DNA of 64,000 bases from an uncultured Acidovorax sp. (GTDB lineage: Bacteria; Pseudomonadota; Gammaproteobacteria; Burkholderiales; Burkholderiaceae_C): NCBI GenBank assembly GCA_913774955.1, contig CAJYKV010000023.1, positions 1 through 64,000 on the forward strand. The letters are read 5' to 3'. Every line of letters starts with the position of its first letter. The stretch's first letter is position 1. Under the pieces are notes generated by a model. That model ran no database searches. It was given only the letters and a program-made list of their open reading frames with translations, and had not been told where the DNA came from. The position numbers were made by a program, and so were the translations under genes. Of this stretch, positions 55,427 through 64,000 are shown piece by piece.

Positions 55427-56476
55427 TCAGGCGCTCTCGCGCTCGACGATCGAAAAGCCGATGTCGACGTGGGGCCGGGCCACCGATAGGCCTTCGGCCC
55501 GGTCGGCGATGAAGGCGGCCGCCGTCTGCCCGATGCGGGTGCCGTCGATGCGCACCGTGGTCAGGCTGGGCGCGAGCGTGGCGGCGAATTCGATGTCGCC
55601 GAAACCCGCGACGGCCAGGTCGCCCGGCACGGAGAGGCCCCGCGTACGCGCCTCGGTCAGCACCCCCAGCGCCAGCATGTCGGAGCTGCAGAACACGGCA
55701 TCGGTGCGCGGCGCGGCCTCCAGCAGCGCGGCGAGCCCGGTGCGCCCCTGCGCATGCGAGGTGGGCGCCGGCACCCACTGCAGCGCCGGGGCCTCCAGCC
55801 CCAGCCGGTGCGCGGCTTCGGAGAACCCCCGCTGCCGGCGCGCCGCGCGTTCGTCGTCGCCGCTGATCACCGCCAGCCGCCGGCGGCCGCGCGCGTGCAG
55901 GTAGGCGCACACGGCTTCTCCCAGGCGCTCGTGCGACAGCCCCACCAGCATGTCGATCGGCGTGGGCGTGGTGTCCCAGGTTTCCACCACCGGGATGCCG
56001 GACGCCAGCAGCAGCCGGCGTCCTTCGGGCGAGTGGACCACGCCGGTGAGCACGATGCCGTCGGGCCGCCTTCCGACGATGGCGCGCAGCAGTTCGTCCT
56101 CGCGCGAGGCGGCGTAGCCCACCTCGCCGAACATGACCTGGAAGCCACGCCCGTGCAGCGCATCGGTGAGCGACTGCATCATCTCCCCGAACAGCTGTCC
56201 CCGCGTGGTCGGCACCAGCGCCATCACGAGGTGGCTGCGCGAGGAGCGCAGGCCACCTGCGACCAGATTGGGCACGTAGCCCAGCGCTGCGACGGCTTCC
56301 TGCACGCGGGCCCGCGTGGCTTCGCTGACCTGCGCGGGCGTCTTGAGCACGCGCGAGACCGTGATCATCGACACCCCCGCACGGTCCGCTACCTCGCGCA
56401 GCGTGACGGCGGCGCGCGCGGCGGAAGGCAGGGGGGACGGATCGGGCGGCCGGGAGGGGTCGGGGGGCGCGGACAT
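55427..56476 (-). CDS. LacI/GntR-type transcriptional regulator
   Basis: This 349-residue repressor has a helix-turn-helix (about 25-45, VTLREVADRAGVSMITVSRVL), a hinge with VPNLVAGGLRSSRS and a periplasmic-binding-protein-like effector domain. It resembles GntR-class members that bind sugar acids. It is divergent from the Bug, glucarate dehydratase and semialdehyde dehydrogenase genes, and a perfect 16-bp palindrome in the gap is its probable operator. The effector may be glucarate or a product; this is inference from neighbours. Confidence 0.92.
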   Translation of the reverse strand: MSAPPDPSRPPDPSPLPSAARAAVTLREVADRAGVSMITVSRVLKTPAQVSEATRARVQEAVAALGYVPNLVAGGLRSSRSHLVMALVPTTRGQLFGEMMQSLTDALHGRGFQVMFGEVGYAASREDELLRAIVGRRPDGIVLTGVVHSPEGRRLLLASGIPVVETWDTTPTPIDMLVGLSHERLGEAVCAYLHARGRRRLAVISGDDERAARRQRGFSEAAHRLGLEAPALQWVPAPTSHAQGRTGLAALLEAAPRTDAVFCSSDMLALGVLTEARTRGLSVPGDLAVAGFGDIEFAATLAPSLTTVRIDGTRIGQTAAAFIADRAEGLSVARPHVDIGFSIVERESA

Positions 56477-56525
56477 GGGCCGAGTCTAGACCGTGGGGCG
56501 GTTGCCGGCGCAGCGCAGGCCGTCC

Positions 56526-56542
56526 TGGCCGTATTGGCCAGT
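56526..56542. promoter_or_regulatory. Inverted repeat near the LacI-type gene start
   Basis: CTGGCC and GGCCAG flank GTATT, 50 bp upstream of the leftward regulator. It could be an autoregulatory site, but the arms are short and GC-rich. Confidence 0.3.
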
Positions 56543-56662
56543 CGGGGCGTGCCAGCGGTTTCCGCGGCGCCAACCGCCGGATGCGTTCTTCCTGCCCGAC
56601 CGATGGGACAGCGACCATTGCCGACAACCTCCGGCACAGGGTTAACCCGCTCCAACTTCAAG

Positions 56663-56678
56663 ATGTTAACGTTAACAT
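56663..56678. promoter_or_regulatory. LacI-family operator (perfect 16-bp palindrome)
   Basis: ATGTTAAC is followed directly by GTTAACAT, a perfect palindrome with the central CG step typical of LacI-family operators. It lies 87 bp before the Bug gene and 187 bp from the regulator start. A second short palindrome, GGGTTAACCC (56639-56648), shares the GTTAAC core with its centre 27 bp away. Confidence 0.8.
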
Positions 56679-56764
56679 TCTGCATAACCACTATTGGCAT
56701 GGCGTGTGCCGGCGTGTTGCCCACGTCCCGCACAGGCCATGTCACCCAGCAGGAGACATACGCC

Positions 56765-57757
56765 ATGCCAGAAAAGAACCCCTTGCGGCGCACGCTGTGC
56801 GTCGCGCTCACCCTCGCCACCGCGCTCTGCACCGCGCAGGCCGCGCGGGCGCAGACCGGCTGGCCCGACAAGCCGGTCACCATCGTCGTGCCGTTCCCGG
56901 CGGGCGGGTCCACCGACATGGTGGCGCGCGCCATGGCGCAGCACATGGGCGACCGGCTGGGGCAGAGCTTCGTCGTCGACAACCGGCCCGGCGCCACCGG
57001 CACCATCGGGGCCGGCCTCGTGAAGCGCGCCGCGCCCGACGGCTACACCCTGCTGGTTTCCTCGCTCGGCGCCTTCGTGGTCACGCCCCACCTGCAGAAG
57101 AACGTGCCCTACGATGCCACGCGGGATTTCGACTACATCACCGTGCCCGTGCAGGCGCCCAACGTGCTCGTGGCGAACGTGGCGCAGAAGGCCCGCACGG
57201 TGCCCGAGGTGATCGCCCAGCTCAAGGCGCAGCCCGGCAAGGTGAGCTTCGCGAGTTCGGGCAACGGCTCTTCCGACCACCTGGCGGCCGAGGTGTTCTG
57301 GCAGCAGACCGGCACCCAGGGCCTGCATATTCCCTACAAGGGCGGCGCGCCGGCCATCAACGACCTGCTGGGCAACCAGGTGGACTTCTCGTTCCAGAAC
57401 GTGAACGCCGTGCTGCCGCACATCCGCGCGGGCAAGCTGCATGCCATCGCGGTGACCGGCGGCCAGCGCTCGCCCGTGCTGCCCGACGTGCCCACGCTGG
57501 CCGAGGCCGGGGTGGCGGGGGCCGAGGTGTATTCGTGGCAGGGCATGGCCGCGCCCCGCGGCCTGCCGGCCGCCGTCAAGGACAAACTCGCGGCTGCCGC
57601 CATCGCGTCGATGAAGGACCCCGTCGTGCGCAAGCGCATGGAGGAGCAGGGCCTGGAGATCGTGGCGAGCACGCCGGCCGAGTTCACCGCCTTCCAGGCG
57701 CGCGAGTGGACGCGCTGGAAGCAGCTCATCGACACCCGCAAGATCACCGCCGACTAG
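56765..57757 (+). CDS. Bug/TctC-family periplasmic solute-binding protein
   Basis: This 330-residue protein has a signal peptide ending near ARAQTG (about residue 28) and the motif KPVTIVVPFPAGGSTDMVARAM, with ASSGNGSSDHLAAE and PYKGGAPAINDLLG as further family marks. An AGGAG ribosome-binding site precedes the ATG. It is first in the operon with glucarate dehydratase, so it probably binds glucarate or galactarate. No tripartite transporter membrane genes are in the window. Confidence 0.9.
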   Translation: MPEKNPLRRTLCVALTLATALCTAQAARAQTGWPDKPVTIVVPFPAGGSTDMVARAMAQHMGDRLGQSFVVDNRPGATGTIGAGLVKRAAPDGYTLLVSSLGAFVVTPHLQKNVPYDATRDFDYITVPVQAPNVLVANVAQKARTVPEVIAQLKAQPGKVSFASSGNGSSDHLAAEVFWQQTGTQGLHIPYKGGAPAINDLLGNQVDFSFQNVNAVLPHIRAGKLHAIAVTGGQRSPVLPDVPTLAEAGVAGAEVYSWQGMAAPRGLPAAVKDKLAAAAIASMKDPVVRKRMEEQGLEIVASTPAEFTAFQAREWTRWKQLIDTRKITAD

Positions 57758-57789
57758 TAAGCAGCACCTCCCTGAGCGGCTGCGCCACT

Positions 57790-57830
57790 TCCCTCCGCTC
57801 TCGCCGTGCTGAGCACGGCGGGCAGAGGGA
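57790..57830. other. Intergenic hairpin between the Bug and glucarate dehydratase genes
   Basis: CGCCGTGCT pairs with AGCACGGCG around a single G, and TCCCTC pairs with GAGGGA further out across an internal loop. No T run follows, so it is more likely an mRNA processing or stability element than a terminator. Confidence 0.5.
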
Positions 57831-57964
57831 CGCCGCCGGTGGCCCGGCAAAGCCGGTTCCACGGCGTCCGCTGGCGTGGCCTGCTCCGCGGCCATCGGAC
57901 GGTTGCAGGCGCGCGCCGGACAACGGCACCAGCGGGCCATTCCCCTTTCCTTTACCCATTCACC

Positions 57965-59320
57965 ATGACACCTCCCGACAACCTCCAGGCCCCGGGCGCC
58001 ACGCCCGTCATCACCGACCTGCGCGTCGTGCCCGTGGCCGGCCACGACAGCATGCTGCTGAACCTGAGCGGCGCGCACGGCCCGTTCTTCACGCGCAACC
58101 TGCTGATCCTGCGCGACAGCGCGGGCCGCACCGGCGTGGGCGAAGTGCCGGGCGGCGAGAAGATCCGCCAGACGCTGGAAGACGCGCGCGCGCTGATCGT
58201 GGGCCAGGGCGTGGGCAACCACCGCGCCGTGCTGAACGCGATGCGCGCCCGCTTCGCCGACCGCGACAGTGGCGGCCGTGGCCTGCAGACCTTCGACCTG
58301 CGGGTGACGATCCATGCCCTCACCGCCGTGGAATCGTGCTTCCTCGACCTGCTGGGCCAGCACCTGGGCGTGCCCGTCGCCGCACTGCTCGGGGACGGCC
58401 AGCAACGCGACGCTGTGCAGATGCTGGGCTACCTGTTCTACGTGGGCGACCGCCGAAAAACCAACCTGGCCTACCGCGACGAATCCGGCGCGGAGGACGA
58501 CTGGTTCCGGCTGCGCAACGAGCAGGCGCTCACGCCCGAGGCCATCGTGCGCCTGGCCGAGGCCACGCATGCGCGCTACGGTTTTGCAGACTTCAAGCTC
58601 AAGGGCGGCGTGCTGCGCGGCGAAGACGAAGTGGAGGCGATCCGCGCGCTGCACGAGCGCTTCCCGCAGGCGCGCGTCACGCTGGATCCCAACGGCGGCT
58701 GGCTGCTGAAGGACGCCGTGCGCCTCACGCGCGACCTGCACGGCGTGCTGGCCTATGCCGAAGACCCGTGCGGCGCCGAGGGCGTGTATTCCGGCCGCGA
58801 AGTGATGGCCGAGTTCCGCCGCGCCACCGGCCTGCCCACGGCCACCAACATGGTCGCCACCGACTGGCGCGAGATGTCGCACAGCCTGTCGCTGCAGTCG
58901 GTGGACATTCCGCTCGCCGATCCGCATTTCTGGACCATGGCCGGATCGGTGCGCGTCGCCCAGGTGTGCGAATCGTTCGGCCTGACCTGGGGCTCGCACT
59001 CCAACAACCATTTCGACGTGTCGCTCGCCATGTTCACCCACGTGGCGGCCGCGGCGCCCGGCAAGGTCACGGCCATCGACACCCACTGGATCTGGCAGGA
59101 CGGACAGCACCTCACGCGCGCACCCTACCGCATCGAGGGCGGTCGGATCCAGGTGCCGCAGCGCCCCGGCCTGGGCCTGGAACTCGACATGGACGCAGTG
59201 GAGGCCGCGCACCGGCTCTACCTGCAGCACGGCCTGGGCGCGCGCGACGATGCGGTCGCCATGCAGTACCTGGTGCCGGGCTGGCGCTTCGACAACAAGC
59301 GGCCCTGCATGGTGCGCTGA
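57965..59320 (+). CDS. gudD: Glucarate dehydratase
   Basis: This 451-residue enolase-superfamily enzyme converts D-glucarate to 5-dehydro-4-deoxyglucarate. The catalytic lysines are in FKLKGG (K211, K213), the metal ligands are D241 (LDPNGGW), E266 (AEDPCG) and N295 (TNMVATDW), and the general-base histidine is H345 in GSHSNNH. These align well with the E. coli enzyme. It lies between the Bug binding protein and the semialdehyde dehydrogenase. L-idarate or galactarate side activity is possible. Confidence 0.9.
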   Translation: MTPPDNLQAPGATPVITDLRVVPVAGHDSMLLNLSGAHGPFFTRNLLILRDSAGRTGVGEVPGGEKIRQTLEDARALIVGQGVGNHRAVLNAMRARFADRDSGGRGLQTFDLRVTIHALTAVESCFLDLLGQHLGVPVAALLGDGQQRDAVQMLGYLFYVGDRRKTNLAYRDESGAEDDWFRLRNEQALTPEAIVRLAEATHARYGFADFKLKGGVLRGEDEVEAIRALHERFPQARVTLDPNGGWLLKDAVRLTRDLHGVLAYAEDPCGAEGVYSGREVMAEFRRATGLPTATNMVATDWREMSHSLSLQSVDIPLADPHFWTMAGSVRVAQVCESFGLTWGSHSNNHFDVSLAMFTHVAAAAPGKVTAIDTHWIWQDGQHLTRAPYRIEGGRIQVPQRPGLGLELDMDAVEAAHRLYLQHGLGARDDAVAMQYLVPGWRFDNKRPCMVR

Positions 59321-59419
59321 AGGTCTCCACGGCACCGCCCGCCGGTTCGGGCGGATGCCCTACAGCCGCGCCCGGCGGGGCGCGATAGGGTCTCTCCGTT
59401 TCTTTCTGGAGACCCTTGC

Positions 59420-60880
59420 ATGCTGAAACTCAAGAACCCCGGCCTGCTGCGCGAGCAGGCCTATCTGGACGGCCGGTGGGTGGATGCCGACGACGGCGCC
59501 ACCCTCGACGTCACCAATCCCGCCACCGGCGACACCGTGGCCCGCGTGCCGCGCATGGGCGCGGCCGAAGCCCGCCGCGCCATCGAGGCCGCGAACCGCG
59601 CCTGGGGCCCGTGGCGCCGCCGCACGGCCAAGGAGCGCGCCGCCATCCTGCGCCGCTGGAACGATCTGATGCTGGCGAATGCCGACGACCTGGCCGCGAT
59701 CATGACCGCGGAGCAGGGCAAGCCGCTGGCAGAAGCCAAGGGCGAGGTCACGTATGCGGCCTCCTTCATCGAGTGGTTCGCGGAAGAGGGCAAGCGCGTG
59801 CAGGGCGACACGCTGGCCTCGCCCGCGGCCGACAAGCGCATCGTGGTGCTCAAGGAACCGATCGGCGTCTGCGCGGCGATCACGCCATGGAACTTCCCCG
59901 CCGCCATGATCACGCGCAAGGCCGGCCCGGCGCTCGCGGCCGGCTGCCCGATGGTGCTCAAGCCCGCCAGCGCCACGCCGCTCTCGGCGCTCGCCCTGGC
60001 GGTGCTGGCCGAAGAGGCCGGCGTGCCGCCCGGCGTGTTCAGCGTGCTCACCGGAGGCTCCAGCGACATCGGCGGCGAGATGACCTCCAACCCGCTGGTG
60101 CGCAAGCTCAGCTTCACCGGCTCCACCGAGACCGGCCGCGCCCTGATGCGCCAGAGCGCGGACACCATCAAGAAGCTCTCGCTGGAACTGGGCGGCAACG
60201 CGCCCTTCATCGTGTTCGACGACGCCGACCTGGACGCGGCCGTGCAGGGCGCGATCGCCTCCAAATTCCGCAACGCCGGCCAGACCTGCGTGTGCGCCAA
60301 CCGCATCTACGTGCAGGCCGGCGTGTACGACGCCTTCGCCGACAAGCTGGCCGAAGCGGTGCGGCGCCTGAAGGTCGGCAACGGCATGGACGAGGGCGTG
60401 GAACAGGGCCCGCTCATCGACGAAGCCGCCGTGAAGAAGGTGCAGGAGCACCTGCGGGACGCCGTGGACAAGGGCGCGCGCATCCTCACCGGCGGCAAGC
60501 CGCATGCGCTGGGCGGCACCTTCTTCGAGCCCACGGTGCTGACGGGCGCCACGCCGCAGATGCAGCTCTCGCGCGAAGAGACTTTCGGCCCGGTCGCGCC
60601 GCTCTTCCGCTTCGAATCCGACGACGAGGCCATCCGCCTGGCCAACGACACCGAATTCGGGCTGGCGAGCTACTTCTACAGCCAGGGCATCCAGCGCGTC
60701 TGGCACGTGGCCGAGTCGCTCGAATACGGCATCGTGGGCATCAACACCGGATTGATCTCCAACGAGGTCGGCCCCTTCGGCGGCGTGAAGCAGTCGGGCC
60801 TGGGGCGCGAGGGCTCGCGCTACGGGATCGACGACTATCTGGTCATCAAGTACCTGTGCCTGGGGGGCATGGAGCCTTGA
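59420..60880 (+). CDS. gabD: NADP-dependent semialdehyde dehydrogenase (GabD-like)
   Basis: This 486-residue aldehyde dehydrogenase is closely similar to E. coli GabD along its length. It has ITPWNFPAAMITRKAGPALA, the general base in LELGGNAPF (about E256) and the catalytic cysteine in NAGQTCVCANR (about C290). GabD oxidises succinate semialdehyde. In this glucarate-type operon the more likely substrate is 2-oxoglutarate semialdehyde, which the same fold accepts in sugar-acid pathways. No gabT is nearby. It starts 99 bp after gudD. Confidence 0.87.
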   Translation: MLKLKNPGLLREQAYLDGRWVDADDGATLDVTNPATGDTVARVPRMGAAEARRAIEAANRAWGPWRRRTAKERAAILRRWNDLMLANADDLAAIMTAEQGKPLAEAKGEVTYAASFIEWFAEEGKRVQGDTLASPAADKRIVVLKEPIGVCAAITPWNFPAAMITRKAGPALAAGCPMVLKPASATPLSALALAVLAEEAGVPPGVFSVLTGGSSDIGGEMTSNPLVRKLSFTGSTETGRALMRQSADTIKKLSLELGGNAPFIVFDDADLDAAVQGAIASKFRNAGQTCVCANRIYVQAGVYDAFADKLAEAVRRLKVGNGMDEGVEQGPLIDEAAVKKVQEHLRDAVDKGARILTGGKPHALGGTFFEPTVLTGATPQMQLSREETFGPVAPLFRFESDDEAIRLANDTEFGLASYFYSQGIQRVWHVAESLEYGIVGINTGLISNEVGPFGGVKQSGLGREGSRYGIDDYLVIKYLCLGGMEP

Positions 60881-61012
60881 GGGGCAAGGCTCCTGCAAGG
60901 GGGCCGAGTGAATGGAGCACGGGGTAATGCGGTGACGCGGCTGGGCCGCGCCCGATCCATTCATCATGGGTCGCGCGGCCTCTCAGGTGGGCATGCTCCC
61001 CAGGCGCGCCGC

Positions 61013-61618
61013 TCACCCTTCCACCAGCGCCACGTACGCCCGGCGCGTCTCGGGCGACACCGACTCCACGAGCTGCGCGTGCGGCGTGCGGTGGCGCGCG
61101 GCCATGCGCGCCGAGGCCACGGTTTTCGACTTGCAGAACCAGTGGCAGGTGTGCTGCATCAGCAGCAGCTCCGCCGTGAGCGTGAAGGCCTTGTCGCGCT
61201 GCGAAAGGCCGCGTTCGTTGTGGACGCCGCGCGCGATGCCTTGGGCATGCACGGCGAAGGCCTGGCGCAGGTCGAACGAGGCCGCGGGAAAGAGCTGCAG
61301 CGCGAACGGCAGCGCCACCGGGATGCGGCTCACGCGCGCCTTCTGCGGCTCCACCTGCGCGAAATCGGCGGCGAACCGCTGGAACTGCTCCGCCAGCTGC
61401 AGCTCGGTGGTGCGCAGCAGTTGCCAGATCTGGTCGCGCCGCGCTTCCTCCTTCTCGCCGAGCGCCCGCAGGTAGCCTTCGAGCAGGTTCTCCATGAGCT
61501 TCTCGATCTGGAACTGGGAAAGATGCCTGCCGAGCAGGGCGATGCGGCGGCGTTGCTGGCGCATGTTCAGCATGTGCACGCCGGCGGCGATCAGGGCCGC
61601 CATGATCAAGGTATCCAT
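61013..61618 (-). CDS. Conserved hypothetical protein
   Basis: This 201-residue protein has an N-terminal hydrophobic helix (MDTLIMAALIAAGVHML) and then charged, mostly helical sequence, including LMENLLEGYLRALGEKEEARRDQIWQ split over two helices. It may be a membrane-anchored coiled protein. The cysteine and tryptophan pair in TCHWFCKSK is unusual. I do not recognise the family. It is read leftward with the amidase 65 bp upstream. Confidence 0.65.
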   Translation of the reverse strand: MDTLIMAALIAAGVHMLNMRQQRRRIALLGRHLSQFQIEKLMENLLEGYLRALGEKEEARRDQIWQLLRTTELQLAEQFQRFAADFAQVEPQKARVSRIPVALPFALQLFPAASFDLRQAFAVHAQGIARGVHNERGLSQRDKAFTLTAELLLMQHTCHWFCKSKTVASARMAARHRTPHAQLVESVSPETRRAYVALVEG

Positions 61619-61683
61619 TCGGTGGCTTCGGTGCGTGGAGGGACGTTGGTGGGAAAAGCGAAATGCAGGCCAGGACGCCCGGC

Positions 61684-63114
61684 TCAGGCCGCCGGCGGCT
61701 GCGGCCATGCCGGCAGCGGGCCGCGCACCTGCTCGAACGCCCGCGCCACGCGCAGCACGCCGAGGTCGTCGAACCGCGGGCCGGCGATCTGCAGGCCGAT
61801 GGGCAGCCCCGCGGACGTGTGGCCGCACGGCACCGAGGCGGCGGGCTGCTCCGACATGTTGAAGGGTACGGTGAAGGCGATGTGCTCCAGTGGGCGTAGC
61901 GGGTCGTTCGTGGGCGAGGGCAGTTCGGCCGCGAAGGCCGGGATGGGCGCCACCGGCGACAGCACGTAGTCGAACGGTGCGCAGGCCCGCACCGTGGCCA
62001 CGCGCGTGGCGTGGAACTGCTGGCTCGCATGGAACACCTCCATGCCGTCCATGCCGGAGGCGCTTTCGGCCCAGGCACGGATGTAGGGCAGCACGCGGTC
62101 GCGGCGGCCGGCGGGGAGCGTGCGCAGATCGGCCAGGGAGCGCATGCGCCAGAAACGGTCCATGCCGTCCAGCATGTCGCGCGTGAAAAAAGGCTCTATC
62201 GGCACCAGGATCGCCCCGGCGGCCTCCATGCGCCGCGCGGCCTGCTCGATCGCCTCGCGCACTTGCGGCTCCACGGGCAGGCCGCAGCCGGCGTCGAGCA
62301 GCAGGCCCAGCCGCAGCCCGCGCAGGTGCTCTGCCGGCACCTCGGCACCGTTCCAGCCGATGTCCTGCGGCGGCAGCGCCATGCTGTCGCGCGGGTCCGG
62401 GCGGCTCAGCACGGCCATCATGAGCGCCGCGTCGGCCACCGTGCGGGTCATGGGGCCGGCCGCGCGGCCGGTGTAGGGGGGATCGATGGGAATGCGGCCC
62501 AGGCTGGGCTTCAGGCTGAAGATGCCGCACCACGAGGCCGGCAGGCGCAGCGAGCCGCCGATGTCGGTGCCCACGTGCAGCGGCCCGTAGCCGGCCGCCG
62601 CCGCCGCGCCGCCGCCTGCGCTCGATCCGCCGGGGCCCTTGGTCACGTCCCACGGATTGCGCGCCAGCGGATGGAAGGACGACAGCCCGGACGACAGCAT
62701 GCCGTAGTCGGGCATCGTGGTCTTGGCGACGAACACCGCGCCGGCCTCCCGCAGCCGGGCGGCCGGAGGGGCATCGGCGGCCGCTGGCGCCAGTTCGGTG
62801 GCTGCCGTGCCCAGCGGCGTCGGGTCGCCCCGCGTGGCGATGTTCTCCTTGATCGTGGCCGGCACGCCGTCCAGCATGCCCAGCGGCTCGCCGCGGCGCC
62901 AGCGCTCCTCGCTGGCGCGCGCCTGCGCCAGCGCATCCTCCGGCCGTAACAGATAGGTGGCGTGCAGGTGCGGCTCCCAGCGCGCGATGTGGTCCAGCAC
63001 CGATCGCACGGCGTCCACGGGCGAGAGGGTGCGGGCGCGGTAGGCCGCGAGCAGCGCGTGCGCGGGCCAGTCGTGCAGCGGCACGGCGGCGAGGTGGGCG
63101 GTGCTGCTGCTCAT
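61684..63114 (-). CDS. Amidase-signature hydrolase
   Basis: This 476-residue enzyme has the Ser-cisSer-Lys triad: K89 in TIKENI, the cis-serine in GGSSAGG (164-165) and the nucleophile S188 in GTDIGGSLRLPA. It hydrolyses an amide, but the substrate cannot be read. The ATG at 63114 overlaps the stop of the upstream peptide-type binding protein by 4 bp, so uptake of a peptide or amide and its hydrolysis are probably linked. Confidence 0.9.
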   Translation of the reverse strand: MSSSTAHLAAVPLHDWPAHALLAAYRARTLSPVDAVRSVLDHIARWEPHLHATYLLRPEDALAQARASEERWRRGEPLGMLDGVPATIKENIATRGDPTPLGTAATELAPAAADAPPAARLREAGAVFVAKTTMPDYGMLSSGLSSFHPLARNPWDVTKGPGGSSAGGGAAAAAGYGPLHVGTDIGGSLRLPASWCGIFSLKPSLGRIPIDPPYTGRAAGPMTRTVADAALMMAVLSRPDPRDSMALPPQDIGWNGAEVPAEHLRGLRLGLLLDAGCGLPVEPQVREAIEQAARRMEAAGAILVPIEPFFTRDMLDGMDRFWRMRSLADLRTLPAGRRDRVLPYIRAWAESASGMDGMEVFHASQQFHATRVATVRACAPFDYVLSPVAPIPAFAAELPSPTNDPLRPLEHIAFTVPFNMSEQPAASVPCGHTSAGLPIGLQIAGPRFDDLGVLRVARAFEQVRGPLPAWPQPPAA

Positions 63115-64000
63115 GCCCACGACAGCGCCGAGAGGTCGTTGGCGAAGATGGGCATGTCCTTCCAGAGCCCGCGCAGGTTCTTGTTCGCCACCGTGGCCCA
63201 CTGCGGCTGGTAGAGGAAGGCATGCACGCAGTCTTCCGCCAGCAGCCGCTGCGCTTCGCCCAGCAGCCGCGCGCGGTCGGCGGGCGCGCCCGCGGCCTTG
63301 ATCTGTTCGTAGAGCGCGTCGAAGCGCGGCGAGCGGTAGCCCCAGTAGTAGTCGGGCTTCGCGAAATTGCCCAGATCGAACGGCTCCACGTGCGAGATCA
63401 GCGTGAGGTCGTAGTTCTTGTTCGTGTAGGTGCCGCTGAGCCACTGCGCCCATTCCACGTTCTGCAGTTTCGCGGTGATGCCGACCTTGGCGAGCTGGGC
63501 CGCGATCACCTCGCCGCCCTGGCGCGCATACGGCGTCGGCGGCAGCGTCATCGTGAGTTCGAGCGGCGTCTTCACCCCGGCCTCGGCCAGCAGGCGGCGG
63601 GCCTTCTCGGGGTCGTACGGGTTGAGGCCCGTAGTGTCGACATAGCCGAAGGCCCCCGGCACGTAGTGGCTGCCTATCGGCACGCCCAGCCCGTCGGCAC
63701 TGCCCTGGATCACCGCCTTGCGGTCGATGGCGGCGGCGATCGCGCGGCGCACGCGCACGTCCTGCAGCGGCTTGCGCTGGTTGTTGATCGCCAGGATGGT
63801 CTTGGCGCGCGAGCCGCTCACGATCACCTGGAAGCGCGGGTTCGCCTTGAACTGCGGCACGCTGCGCGGCGCGACGCGCGGGAACGCGTCCACGTCGCCC
63901 GCCATCAGCGAGGCCACCTGGGCCGCCGGGTCGGAGATGAAGCGGAACACCGCGCGGCGGATCTTGGCCGCGCCGGGCGTGCGGTGGCCGTCCCAGGCCG
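63111..64000 (-). CDS. ABC transporter substrate-binding protein, peptide/nickel family (partial)
   Basis: This is the C-terminal 295 residues of an SBP_bac_5-type periplasmic protein; the frame is open to the window edge, so the N-terminus and signal peptide lie outside. The segments VRRAIAAAIDRKAVIQG and NPYDPEKARRLLAEAG are family hallmarks. It binds oligopeptides or similar solutes. The coupled downstream amidase suggests an amide-containing ligand. Confidence 0.9.
   Translation of the reverse strand, partial: AWDGHRTPGAAKIRRAVFRFISDPAAQVASLMAGDVDAFPRVAPRSVPQFKANPRFQVIVSGSRAKTILAINNQRKPLQDVRVRRAIAAAIDRKAVIQGSADGLGVPIGSHYVPGAFGYVDTTGLNPYDPEKARRLLAEAGVKTPLELTMTLPPTPYARQGGEVIAAQLAKVGITAKLQNVEWAQWLSGTYTNKNYDLTLISHVEPFDLGNFAKPDYYWGYRSPRFDALYEQIKAAGAPADRARLLGEAQRLLAEDCVHAFLYQPQWATVANKNLRGLWKDMPIFANDLSALSWA

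Noticed and set aside
56672-59335. An 887-codon open frame antisense to the Bug and glucarate dehydratase genes
   Set aside because: It spans two well-supported genes and their gap, has no motifs and fits antisense codon-bias artefact.

Overview
The window looks like chromosomal DNA of a high-GC betaproteobacterium of the family Comamonadaceae, most like Acidovorax. The reasons are strong G/C bias at third codon positions, betaproteobacterial gene orders (rplU-rpmA-obgE-proB; hemA-prfA-prmC-grxD; DUF971-ubiE-tim44-like-ubiJ-ubiB) and two Bug/TctC-type binding proteins. This is inference from gene content; no database search was possible.

Layout. 1-0.9 kb: an AlpA-like regulator cut by the window edge and a gene-poor stretch that abut the 3' end of a tRNA-Pro(CGG) gene, probably the rim of an integrated element. 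0.9-8.5 kb: core genes ispB, rplU, rpmA, obgE, proB, rppH, proS and a lytic transglycosylase. 8.5-15 kb: a CNNM/CBS membrane protein, a stand-alone AAA+ ATPase, then grxD, prmC, prfA and hemA, all leftward. 15-23.3 kb: a small membrane protein, an MFS exporter with a divergent LysR regulator, a Bug binding protein, a DUF3772/MscS channel and a chemoreceptor. 23.5-29.3 kb: a complete glycerol-3-phosphate uptake operon (ugpB-A-E-C, a VOC protein, a GDPD) with a structured promoter region and an internal terminator. 29.3-35 kb: serA, a 1307-residue FAD/Fe-S dehydrogenase and a HIT protein. 35-43.6 kb: a diguanylate cyclase, a ubiquinone cluster, a sodium/solute symporter, an FmdB-type zinc ribbon and DUF502. 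43.6-55.4 kb: aspS, a palindromic repeat, a lipoprotein, nudB, a TPR response regulator, an EEP phosphatase, clsB, folE, a BLUF photoreceptor, an EamA exporter, DUF429 and an esterase with a small secreted partner. 55.4-60.9 kb: a LacI regulator and a divergent glucarate-type module (Bug protein, glucarate dehydratase, semialdehyde dehydrogenase). 61-64 kb: a conserved hypothetical, an amidase and a truncated peptide-type binding protein.

How the genes work together. The ugp operon imports glycerol-3-phosphate or its diesters, and the GDPD hydrolyses diesters. SerA and the adjacent FAD/Fe-S dehydrogenase may form a coupled serine-synthesis/D-2-hydroxyglutarate-recycling pair. UbiE, UbiJ and UbiB act in ubiquinone synthesis, for which IspB makes the side chain. 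FolE and NudB catalyse consecutive folate steps. The LacI regulator probably binds a perfect 16-bp palindrome in front of the sugar-acid module.

No CRISPR array, intact prophage or clearly new multi-gene defence system was seen. The observations most worth a second look are the 112-bp palindromic element after aspS, the four GCGGAAT copies in the ugp/serA intergenic region, the serA-linked dehydrogenase, recurrent -10-like boxes 6-8 nt from start codons (possible leaderless mRNAs), the BLUF protein beside folE, and the receiver domain that lacks its phospho-aspartate.
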